NCBI GenBank assembly: GCA_035297145.1 | Contig: DATGZN010000093.1 | Coordinates: 62,001-126,000, forward strand | From: QHXW01 sp035297145 | GTDB lineage: Bacteria > Acidobacteriota > Terriglobia > Bryobacterales > Bryobacteraceae | Reading direction: 5' to 3' | DNA length: 64,000 nt | Part shown: positions 54,617 to 60,037 of the stretch, piece after piece | Position numbering within the stretch: the first letter of the stretch is position 1 | Layout of the letters: each line of letters begins with the position of its first letter | The notes under the pieces: model-generated | The model's database searches: none | Told to the model about the DNA's origin: nothing | The model's input: only the letters and a program-made list of their open reading frames with translations | Position numbers and translations under genes: made by a program

Positions 54617-55774
54617 ATGAAAATTCATGAGTACCAGGCCAAGGATATCTTGGCCCACTACAAGGTCCCCGTGCCGCGCGGAGAGGTTGCGTTCTCGGCG
54701 GAAGAGGCGGTGGCTGCGGCCAAGAAGATCGGTGGCAGCGTCGTCGTGAAGGCCCAGATTCACGCGGGCGGGCGAGGCAAGGGCGGTGGCGTAAAAGTGG
54801 CGCGCAACGCTGAGCAGGCTGAGGAGCTCGCCAAGCAGATTCTCGGCATGACGCTTGTCACTCATCAAACCGGGCCGGAAGGCCGCGTCGTCAAGCGGCT
54901 GCTGATCGAAGAGACGCTGCCCATCGAGCGTGAGTTGTACCTGGGCATCGTACTCGACCGTGTGCAAGCCAAGCCCGTATTCATGGCTTCCGCCGCCGGA
55001 GGAATGGAAATCGAAGAGGTCGCTGCCAAGACTCCCGAACTCATCCTCAAAGAGGCCTTTGAACCCGACTCAGGGCTCGCACCCTATCAGGCACGCAAGC
55101 TGGCCTTCGGGATGGGGATTCCCGCGGCCAGCGTGAATGCGGCGGTGGCGGCCATGATGGCGCTCGCCCGCGCCTACGTGGCGATCGATGCGTCACTCGC
55201 TGAAATCAATCCCTTCATCCTGACCAAGGACGGCAAAGTTTTCGCACTCGACGCCAAAATCAATCTCGATGACAACGCCCTCAATCGCCACAAGGATCTG
55301 ATGGAGCTTCGCGACCGCAACGAGGAGGACCCGCTCGAAGTCGAAGCCTCTACGTTCGGCCTGACCTATATCAAGCTCGACGGCACAGTCGGCTGCATGG
55401 TCAACGGCGCGGGCCTCGCCATGGCCACCATGGACATCATTCAATATGCCGGCGGAAGGCCCGCGAACTTTCTCGATGTGGGCGGCGGCGCGAGCGCCGA
55501 GCAGGTGAAGAACGCCTTCCGCATTCTTTTGTCCGACCATAACGTAAAGGCGGTGCTCATCAACATTTTCGGCGGCATCCTGCGCTGCGATACGCTGGCC
55601 ACCGGTGTCGTCGGCGCAGCCCGCGATCTCAACATCAAGGTGCCGGTCGTGGTTCGCATGGAAGGCACTAATGTCGAGCTCGGCCGCAAAATCCTTACCG
55701 AGTCCGGATTCAACTTCACTGTCGCCGAGGACATGCGTGATGCCGCGGAGAAAGTCGTGAGGCTGGCGGCATGA
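54617..55774 (+). CDS. sucC: Succinyl-CoA synthetase beta subunit
   Basis: 385 aa. ATP-grasp subunit of succinyl-CoA synthetase, which couples succinyl-CoA cleavage to NTP formation in the TCA cycle. Seen are MKIHEYQAKDILAHYKVPVP, the ATP-grasp lysine and glycine-rich region VVVKAQIHAGGRGKGGGVKV, EINPFILTKDG and the C-terminal CoA-ligase domain with VNGAGLAMATMDII and NIFGGILRCD. Normal length. Overlaps sucD by 4 bp. A specific NTP preference cannot be told. Confidence 0.97.
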   Translation: MKIHEYQAKDILAHYKVPVPRGEVAFSAEEAVAAAKKIGGSVVVKAQIHAGGRGKGGGVKVARNAEQAEELAKQILGMTLVTHQTGPEGRVVKRLLIEETLPIERELYLGIVLDRVQAKPVFMASAAGGMEIEEVAAKTPELILKEAFEPDSGLAPYQARKLAFGMGIPAASVNAAVAAMMALARAYVAIDASLAEINPFILTKDGKVFALDAKINLDDNALNRHKDLMELRDRNEEDPLEVEASTFGLTYIKLDGTVGCMVNGAGLAMATMDIIQYAGGRPANFLDVGGGASAEQVKNAFRILLSDHNVKAVLINIFGGILRCDTLATGVVGAARDLNIKVPVVVRMEGTNVELGRKILTESGFNFTVAEDMRDAAEKVVRLAA

Positions 55775-56637
55775 GCATCCTCGTTGATCGCAACACGCGC
55801 CTGCTCGTCCAAGGTTTCACTGGCAAAGAAGGCACTTTCCACGCACAGCAGGCGGTCGCTTACGGAACGAACGTAGTCGGCGGCGTCACGCCCGGCAAGG
55901 GTGGCACGCGTCACCTCGACCTGCCGGTTTTCAACACTGTTTCCGAAGCCGTCCAGGCGACCGGCGCCAATGCCTCGGTGATCTTCGTGCCGCCGCCCTT
56001 CGCGGCTGACGCCATCATGGAAGCCGCCGACGCCGGAATCCCGCTCGCTGTCTGCATCACCGAAGGCATACCGGCACTCGACATGGTCCGTGCCTGGGAT
56101 TTCCTGCGCGGCAAGTCCACGCGATTGATCGGCCCCAACTGCCCAGGCATCATCTCGCCCGGCAAGTGCAAAATCGGCATCATGCCCGGCCACATTCATA
56201 AGGAAGGGAACGTCGGCGTGGTCTCGCGCTCCGGCACTTTGACCTATGAGGCCGTGGGCCAGTTGACCAAGCTTGGCATCGGCCAATCCACCTGTATCGG
56301 CATTGGCGGCGACCCGGTGATCGGCACCAACTTTGTCGACTCCATCCGCCTCTTCAACGAAGATCCGGAAACCCACGCCATCATCATGATCGGCGAGATC
56401 GGCGGTAATGCGGAAGAGACCGCGGCCGCTTATGTGAAGGAGCACGTGAAGAAGCCGGTTGTGGGATTCATCGCTGGCCAGACCGCGCCTCCCGGCCGCC
56501 GTATGGGCCACGCAGGTGCCATCATCTCGGGCGGTTCCGGCGCTGCGTCGGACAAGATCAAAGCTCTGAAGGCGGCGGGAATCACCGTCTGTTCCTCGCC
56601 CGCCGAAATGGGAGAAAAAGTCAAAAGCCTGTTATGA
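55771..56637 (+). CDS. sucD: Succinyl-CoA synthetase alpha subunit
   Basis: 288 aa. N-terminal CoA-binding Rossmann domain (LLVQGFTGKEGTFHAQQAVAYGT) and the phosphohistidine loop GRRMGHAGAIISGGSG, in which the histidine carries the phosphate during catalysis. NVGVVSRSGTLTYEAVGQLT and the GIGGDPVIGTNFVDSI segment are typical. Normal length. Sits between sucC and ndk with 4-bp overlaps at both ends. Confidence 0.97.
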   Translation: MSILVDRNTRLLVQGFTGKEGTFHAQQAVAYGTNVVGGVTPGKGGTRHLDLPVFNTVSEAVQATGANASVIFVPPPFAADAIMEAADAGIPLAVCITEGIPALDMVRAWDFLRGKSTRLIGPNCPGIISPGKCKIGIMPGHIHKEGNVGVVSRSGTLTYEAVGQLTKLGIGQSTCIGIGGDPVIGTNFVDSIRLFNEDPETHAIIMIGEIGGNAEETAAAYVKEHVKKPVVGFIAGQTAPPGRRMGHAGAIISGGSGAASDKIKALKAAGITVCSSPAEMGEKVKSLL

Positions 56638-57053
56638 CCGAGCGAACGTTTTCCATTATCAAACCCGACGCCGTCGCCGAAGGCCACTCCGGCGATATCC
56701 TCGCCATGCTCGAAAAAGCCGGTTTTAAGATCCTGGCGCTCCGGCTTACGCGTCTGACTCAGGCGCAGGCCGAAGGCTTCTACGCCGTCCATCGCGAGAG
56801 GCCATTCTTTCCGAGCCTGGTGAAGTTCATGACCGAAGGCCCCATCATCGTAATGGCGCTCGAACGCGAGCACGCCGTCGCGAAACTCCGCGAACTAATG
56901 GGCACAACCAACCCCGCGAACGCCGCCGAAGGCTGCATCCGCAAGCACTTCGCGAAGAGTATCGAGCGCAACTGCATCCACGGCTCTGACGCGCCCGAGA
57001 CGGCAGAAGTTGAGCTGCAGTATTTCTTCAGTACGCTGGATCTGCAAGGCTAG
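56634..57053 (+). CDS. ndk: Nucleoside diphosphate kinase
   Basis: 139 aa. Exchanges the gamma phosphate among nucleotides; the active histidine is in NCIHGSDAPETAEVE. Other family parts are TFSIIKPDAVAEGHSGDI at the N-terminus and NPANAAEGCIRKHFA in the nucleotide site. Overlaps the sucD stop (ATGA), an arrangement seen in several bacteria where Ndk pairs with succinyl-CoA synthetase output. A probable terminator follows at 57120. Confidence 0.97.
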   Translation: MTERTFSIIKPDAVAEGHSGDILAMLEKAGFKILALRLTRLTQAQAEGFYAVHRERPFFPSLVKFMTEGPIIVMALEREHAVAKLRELMGTTNPANAAEGCIRKHFAKSIERNCIHGSDAPETAEVELQYFFSTLDLQG

Positions 57054-57119
57054 GCACTGTCGGCTGTTGCCTGCTAGGGTATCCTGAACGCAGGATGGTT
57101 TCCACTCGTAATAGCCTTC

Positions 57120-57156
57120 AAAAACCGGCACTTGCACCGTTTTTTTTTGTTTTTTT
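57120..57156 (+). terminator. Probable intrinsic terminator of sucC-sucD-ndk
   Basis: An A-rich arm with GG pairs with CC plus a U-tract: AAAAAC-c-GG, loop of 8, CC-GTTTTT, followed by T9-G-T7. The stem is short and has one bulge, but the U-run is long. The A/T-rich end also forms the target region of the mobile element. Confidence 0.65.
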
Positions 57157-57166
57157 CAAAACAAAC

Positions 57167-57191
57167 AGTGATTATCTAGTTGACACAGGAG
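57167..57191. repeat. Left terminal inverted repeat of the IS1595 element
   Basis: Pairs with 59913-59937 (22/25 identity; mismatches at positions 13, 16 and 17). It carries a TTGACA (57180-57185) that may be the -35 box for the transposase; the right repeat has TTTGCA there. Confidence 0.93.
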
Positions 57192-57208
57192 CGGGGATGG
57201 CGCATACT
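57180..57208 (+). promoter_or_regulatory. Candidate transposase promoter inside the left inverted repeat
   Basis: TTGACA (57180-57185) followed after 17 bp by CATACT (57203-57208). Transcription would begin a few bases before the ATG at 57219, which has no ribosome site, so the transposase mRNA could be leaderless. The match to -10 is partial. Confidence 0.5.
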
Positions 57209-57218
57209 ACATCTAGTC

Positions 57219-58208
57219 ATGAACATCATAGATGCCGCCCGGCGGTTTTCCAGCGAAGAATCCGCACTCGATTACCTCGAAAACCTGCGTTGGCCTGATG
57301 GCGTCCGCTGCCTGATGTGCGGCGGAAACCGCATCTCCAAATACAACTCCCGCACGAACCGGAAAGATCGCAAGACCGGAGCCGTGAAGCCCGGCCCGCT
57401 GCGCTATTTGTACGAGTGCTTGGAGCCTACCTGCAAACATCAGTTCACCGCGACCACTGGCACGATATTTCACGACACGCATCTGCCGCTTGAAAAATGG
57501 CTGCTGGCTGTAGCTCTCATGGTCAACGCGAAAAAGGGACTGAGCGCGAAGCAAGTGCAGCGCGACTTGGACGTGTCGTATCAGACGGCTTGGTATCTCT
57601 GCCACCGCATCCGCGAAGCGATGGGACTCCAGGGCGTTCCCACTGCGCGGTTCACGGGCGAAGTTGAAGCGGACGAAACGTACATCGGCGGCAAATATGA
57701 CAAGCGACGCAAGCGCGAACGGTGGGACAAAGAGCCCGTGTTCGGTATCGTGGAGCGCGGCGGCAAAGTGCGGACATGGCACATCCCGGAAGTGAATCGA
57801 TTCCACATCATCAAAAAGCTGCGCGACAACATTTCGATAGAAGCCAAGGTCTACACCGACGAAAGCCAGATGTACAAGCGCATGCCGAACAACATCAAGA
57901 GTCACGAGATAGTCAACCACTCCGAAAAGGAATGGGTGCGCGGAGACGTTCACACGGGCACGATTGACGGCTATTGGGGCTTGTTCAAGCGCGGGCTAAT
58001 AGGCTCATTCCATCAGGTCTCAGTGAAACACCTGCAACGCTACCTGGATGAGTTTCAGTTCCGCTGGAACAACCGGGACTCGCAGGATATTTTCACGCTG
58101 GTGGTGATGGCTCTACTGATAGGGAAGGCGCTTCAGTATAAAACGCTCACGGCGAAGGTCAGCGAACCTGCTTTGCCTTCTTCCGATGAACCGGACGAGC
58201 CTTTTTAG
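57219..58208 (+). CDS. IS1595-family transposase (ISXO2-like)
   Basis: 329 aa from the ATG at 57219. An N-terminal zinc ribbon (CLMCGG and CLEPTCKHQ, about residues 33-80) is followed by the helix-turn-helix with KKGLSAKQVQRDLDVSYQTAWYLCHRIREAMG, then an RNase H-like catalytic core. Catalytic aspartates are D152 (EADETYIGGK) and D214 (VYTDESQMY). The third region HTGTIDGYWGLFKRGLIG has Gly where many members have Asn, while the Lys is kept. The last part, KHLQRYLDEFQFRWNNR, is the family end. The gene contains at least six AUA codons, unlike the neighbours. It is the only transposase in the element and appears intact. Confidence 0.95.
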   Translation: MNIIDAARRFSSEESALDYLENLRWPDGVRCLMCGGNRISKYNSRTNRKDRKTGAVKPGPLRYLYECLEPTCKHQFTATTGTIFHDTHLPLEKWLLAVALMVNAKKGLSAKQVQRDLDVSYQTAWYLCHRIREAMGLQGVPTARFTGEVEADETYIGGKYDKRRKRERWDKEPVFGIVERGGKVRTWHIPEVNRFHIIKKLRDNISIEAKVYTDESQMYKRMPNNIKSHEIVNHSEKEWVRGDVHTGTIDGYWGLFKRGLIGSFHQVSVKHLQRYLDEFQFRWNNRDSQDIFTLVVMALLIGKALQYKTLTAKVSEPALPSSDEPDEPF

Positions 58209-58317
58209 CGGGCGGGCGAGTTCCTTTTATTTCGGCCAGCGGCAGCGGCGGCGTTTGCAGCATCTGCCGCAGGGCTGCGTCGAACTGCTCTTTTGGAACC
58301 TTCACACTGCCGATCAT
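58159..58317 (-). CDS. Small basic protein antisense to the transposase 3' end
   Basis: 52 codons on the minus strand, overlapping the last 50 bp of the transposase gene. The N-terminal part VKVPKEQFDAALRQMLQT is an amphipathic helix, then PPLPLAEIKG, then a lysine/arginine-rich tail (AKKARPVHRKKAKQ). The ATG has a GCGGGG sequence about 8 bases upstream. I recall small convergent ORFs of this style (K-V-P-K-E-x-F-D) after ISXO2-like transposases, but cannot confirm without a search. It may be an accessory or regulatory protein of the element. Codon composition and a plausible start make it more than a chance ORF. Confidence 0.55.
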   Translation of the reverse strand: MIGSVKVPKEQFDAALRQMLQTPPLPLAEIKGTRPPAKKARPVHRKKAKQVR

Positions 58318-58351
58318 CACGTATCCCCGCTAGAATGGTTCTCTAAACGAA

Positions 58352-58376
58352 AAGCCCGGCGCGGAGGCCGGGGCTT
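58352..58376 (-). terminator. Possible terminator hairpin between the antisense ORF and cargo gene
   Basis: AAGCCCGGC pairs with GCCGGGGCTT (one bulge) around GCGGAG. On the minus strand it is followed by TTTT, so it would end leftward transcripts; on the plus strand the T-run is interrupted. It lies in the 119-bp gap before the 222-aa gene. Confidence 0.45.
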
Positions 58377-58409
58377 CTCGATGAGACCTAGACACCCTCA
58401 TCGTAAGCC

Positions 58410-58442
58410 CTCCATCGCACCGTTGCAAGAGGTGCGATGGAG
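58410..58442 (+). promoter_or_regulatory. Stem-loop covering the start codon of the cargo gene
   Basis: CTCCATCGCACC (58410-58421) and GGTGCGATGGAG (58431-58442) form a perfect 12-bp stem with a 9-nt loop. The AUG of the 222-aa gene (58437) lies in the 3' arm, and the ribosome site AAGAGG partly lies in the loop. An upstream overlapping ORF (58381-58476, 31 codons) reads through it, which would open the stem. This resembles translational attenuation or coupling; function inferred. Confidence 0.6.
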
Positions 58443-59105
58443 CAACCGCATAAATCTGACCCACTGGCCGAAATAGCAAAGCGGATTGAAGAGGACGACT
58501 CCGCAGCCTATGCGCAATTCGTCAAAGAGATGCAGGAAAGTGAAGACCGTCAAGTACCAATCCTACGCTTCCTGGGAGAGAGATTCGAGATCCGCGCCCA
58601 CTATAACTCGTTCCTGGTCAGGAATTATGAAGCGATCCCAAAGTGGTACGAACCATACTTGCATGAGGTGCGCAACGGCATCATTCAAGAAGCCGAAAAA
58701 TTACTGAGCAAATGGCCCGATCTCGTAGCCCAAGGATTTCGCGAAAAATTGGCGGCAAATTTGTTGGGACGTTTGCATCACTGGAAACCCGCAGCGATGA
58801 AGCGCGCCCGCGAGCTTGGAGTCTCGCCATCCGCAAACTCCGGTGAGGTCGCAACATCAGGCAACCGCACAGTCGGCGTTGGAAATCACGAGAGCAAACA
58901 ACGCCGAGCCTTGGTGAATTCTTACATCGATGAGGTGTTCCGTGAGACTAAAAAACATATCACGCGTAAGGACATCTGGCAGTCGGCACGTTATAAGACC
59001 AGAACCGAATTTGAGCGATGGGAGCGCGCTGATCGCAGGGCAACAAAGACATCCAATGAGCGGTTCACTCGCCTGCTCACGGTCGAAAAACCACATTTAA
59101 AGTAG
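58437..59105 (+). CDS. Cargo protein of the mobile element, unknown function
   Basis: 222 aa. The N-terminal 120 residues are helical with conserved-looking aromatic positions (LRFLGERFEIRAHYNSFLVRNYEAIPKWYEP). A serine/threonine-rich linker follows at about 130-150. The C-terminal 70 residues (NSYIDEVFRETKKHITRKDIWQSARYKTRTEFERWERADRRA) look like a DNA-binding or helical module that I recall as the tail of many hypothetical proteins on mobile elements of Acidobacteria. No catalytic motif is visible. The start is fixed by AAGAGGT upstream, although it lies in a hairpin. The stop is followed directly by the decamer array. Could be a regulator of the element; unproven. Confidence 0.7.
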   Translation: MEQPHKSDPLAEIAKRIEEDDSAAYAQFVKEMQESEDRQVPILRFLGERFEIRAHYNSFLVRNYEAIPKWYEPYLHEVRNGIIQEAEKLLSKWPDLVAQGFREKLAANLLGRLHHWKPAAMKRARELGVSPSANSGEVATSGNRTVGVGNHESKQRRALVNSYIDEVFRETKKHITRKDIWQSARYKTRTEFERWERADRRATKTSNERFTRLLTVEKPHLK

Positions 59106-59110
59106 CGGTT

Positions 59111-59170
59111 CCACGCCCCCACGCATTCCCACGCCTCATTTTCCACGCATTTCCACGCATTCCCACGCAT
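59111..59170 (+). repeat. Array of CCACGCAT decamers in the mobile element
   Basis: Core CCACGC occurs at 59111, 59119, 59129, 59143, 59153 and 59163; the last three copies are TTCCACGCAT, TTCCACGCAT and TCCCACGCAT, 10 bp apart. Spacing near one helical turn suggests a protein-binding array. It starts six bases after the stop of the 222-aa cargo gene. There are no unique spacers, so it is not a CRISPR. Confidence 0.8.
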
Positions 59171-59218
59171 TGACGCGCACGCTGCATGGTGTCTGACCAT
59201 GATCCTCGGAGGGCAACA

Positions 59219-59257
59219 ATGCAATTACTCATAAGAAGCCTAGCCCACCGCGCTTAG
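59219..59257 (+). CDS. Candidate 12-codon leader peptide
   Basis: ATG with a strong GGAGGG five bases upstream encodes MQLLIRSLAHRA and stops at TAG. It uses rare codons for this genome: TTA, ATA, AGA, CTA. The AUA codon matches the anticodon (UAU) of the tRNA gene 90 bp downstream. The last codons and the stop overlap the repeated TAGCCCACCG arms that can pair in two ways. Size and position suggest a leader peptide; this is inference, and it may not be translated. Confidence 0.35.
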   Translation: MQLLIRSLAHRA

Positions 59258-59275
59258 CCCACCGGCGCGGTGGGC
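59241..59275 (+). promoter_or_regulatory. Two alternative hairpins next to the leader ORF
   Basis: TAGCCCACCG occurs twice (59241-59250, 59255-59264) and the single CGGTGGGC (59268-59275) can pair with either. The nearer pair gives a stem with a 3-nt loop, the farther one a loop of 17. The arms overlap the leader ORF end, as in an attenuator. No U-tract follows, so transcription termination is not obvious; a switch in RNA processing or translation is also possible. Confidence 0.45.
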
Positions 59276-59282
59276 CGTAACT

Positions 59283-59325
59283 GGCCCGATCCGTTTCAAC
59301 TCTCTCAGGGCTGGCGGATCGGGCC
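59283..59325 (+). ncRNA. Strong stem-loop just upstream of the tRNA
   Basis: GGCCCGATCCG and CGGATCGGGCC form a perfect 11-bp stem with a 21-nt loop containing CTCTCTCAGGGC. It ends 20 bp before the tRNA 5' end. It may be a processing signal (RNase III-like) or an independent structured RNA. No known family recognised. Confidence 0.45.
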
Positions 59326-59345
59326 TAGGTCGGCACCACGTTACC

Positions 59346-59430
59346 GGAGGGCGTCTCGCTGGCGCGAGAAGCGGTCTTATAAACCGCAAATGTCTTGACG
59401 GGCATTGGGGTCCGATCCCCCCGCCCTCCG
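59346..59430 (+). tRNA. Allo-tRNA: class II body, 8/4 acceptor branch, anticodon UAU
   Basis: 85 nt. Acceptor stem 8 bp: GGAGGGCG (59346-59353) with CGCCCTCC (59422-59429). D-arm: TCTCGC/GCGAGA, up to 6 bp around a TGGC loop. Anticodon stem GCGGT/ACCGC with loop CTTATAA (anticodon UAU at 59378-59380). Long variable arm AATGTC/GGCATT with loop TTGACG. T-stem 4 bp GGGG/CCCC with loop TCCGATC. Discriminator G (59430); no encoded CCA. A normal 7/5 fold leaves a T-C mismatch, while 8/4 is perfect. G73 and the long variable arm suggest charging by seryl-tRNA synthetase, so it may read isoleucine AUA codons as serine. Known 8/4 allo-tRNAs occur in Acidobacteria. Charging is inferred. Confidence 0.85.
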
Positions 59431-59473
59431 CTTCAATATTATCACTGCGACGACGTTGTTAGAATTAAACCAA

Positions 59474-59869
59474 ATGACTTGGGTGGATGCACGTGCAACT
59501 GAGGACGCGGGGATGCCCGAGCTGTGGAACCTCCTTTTCATCCAGCTCGAACAGTCGGCATCCAGTTATGGCAGCACGCCATTTGCGCGAGAGCGCAACC
59601 TGATAGCTGTAACCAAGCGGATCGGCGACTGCATCCACATCATACGGTCAAGCGCCAGCATGAACACTCCAGAGGCGGCCATGGACGTTTGCCTGGATAA
59701 ACCTGGCCGACGCGTGTTTTCCCGAATCGGTGACGAGGAACAAAAGAGTCTCCGCATCGGACTTGACGCGAGGCGCAACGTCTGTCTGATTGATGCCACC
59801 GGAGCGCCCGTTACGAACGATCAGGCTTCGCGGTTTTTCTTAGAGGACTTCCTCTTTCCAAACGCATAA
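59474..59869 (+). CDS. Cargo protein of the mobile element, unknown function
   Basis: 131 aa from the ATG at 59474; an in-frame TTG further 5' lies inside the tRNA and is rejected. No strong ribosome site is visible. The protein is mixed alpha/beta with segments such as LWNLLFIQLEQSASSYG and RVFSRIGDEEQKSLRIGLDARRNVCLIDATGAPV and no recognised motif. It has two AUA codons. It is the last gene of the element, 43 bp from the right inverted repeat, and follows the tRNA by 43 bp. A functional link to the tRNA is possible but not shown. Confidence 0.65.
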   Translation: MTWVDARATEDAGMPELWNLLFIQLEQSASSYGSTPFARERNLIAVTKRIGDCIHIIRSSASMNTPEAAMDVCLDKPGRRVFSRIGDEEQKSLRIGLDARRNVCLIDATGAPVTNDQASRFFLEDFLFPNA

Positions 59870-59912
59870 AGTCCGGCCTGTCACGCCACTACCCATTGTG
59901 GTGTAAAATCTT

Positions 59913-59937
59913 CTCCTGTGCAAAGTAGATAATCACT
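59913..59937. repeat. Right terminal inverted repeat of the IS1595 element
   Basis: Inverted partner of 57167-57191 (22/25). Followed immediately by the AAACAAAC target duplication at 59938-59945. Confidence 0.93.
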
Positions 59938-59964
59938 AAACAAACCCATTCCCAAAATCGGACA

Positions 59965-59994
59965 TTGACAGCCGACCCCTCCGCCCTGTATTAT
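59965..59994 (+). promoter_or_regulatory. argF operon promoter
   Basis: TTGACA (59965-59970) followed after 18 bp by TATTAT (59989-59994), close to the housekeeping consensus. The -10 lies within the first ARG box, so ArgR binding would block it. It is 27 bp from the end of the IS1595 element and was left intact by the insertion. Confidence 0.75.
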
Positions 59995-60022
59995 TATTCA
60001 TAAGAGTGAATAATCATTCATC
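59987..60022 (+). promoter_or_regulatory. Tandem ARG boxes (ArgR operator)
   Basis: TGAATAATCATTCA (60007-60020) is a perfect TGAAT-N4-ATTCA palindrome matching the ARG box. A weaker box, TGTATTATTATTCATA (59987-60002), overlaps the -10. ArgR, encoded at the end of this operon, is the expected ligand-dependent repressor. Confidence 0.8.
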
Positions 60023-60037
60023 GGAGGCTCTGGACCA

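Larger units (their letters stand above)
57167..59937 (+). mobile_element. Complete IS1595-family element with cargo genes and a tRNA
   Basis: 2771 bp. Ends are 25-bp terminal inverted repeats, 57167-57191 and 59913-59937, identical at 22 of 25 positions (both start AGTGATTATCTA from the outside). The element is flanked by a perfect 8-bp direct repeat AAACAAAC (57159-57166 and 59938-59945), matching the 8-bp target duplications known for IS1595. It encodes one transposase plus passengers: a 52-aa antisense ORF, a 222-aa protein, a repeat array, a leader ORF, an 8/4 tRNA and a 131-aa protein. Intact ends and duplications imply a recent insertion. It landed between the ndk terminator and the argF promoter, whose -35 box is 27 bp from the element's end. 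Confidence 0.93.

Noticed and set aside
55441..56511. 356-codon open frame opposite sucC-sucD
   Set aside because: Shadow of two universally conserved genes with matching motifs on the plus strand.
59111..59170. CRISPR array
   Set aside because: Units are 10 bp with no unique spacers and no Cas genes nearby.
59346..59430. Ordinary tRNA-Ile(UAU) with 7/5 fold
   Set aside because: A 7-bp acceptor with 5-bp T-stem leaves a T-C mismatch and the long variable arm does not suit isoleucine tRNA; 8/4 pairs perfectly.
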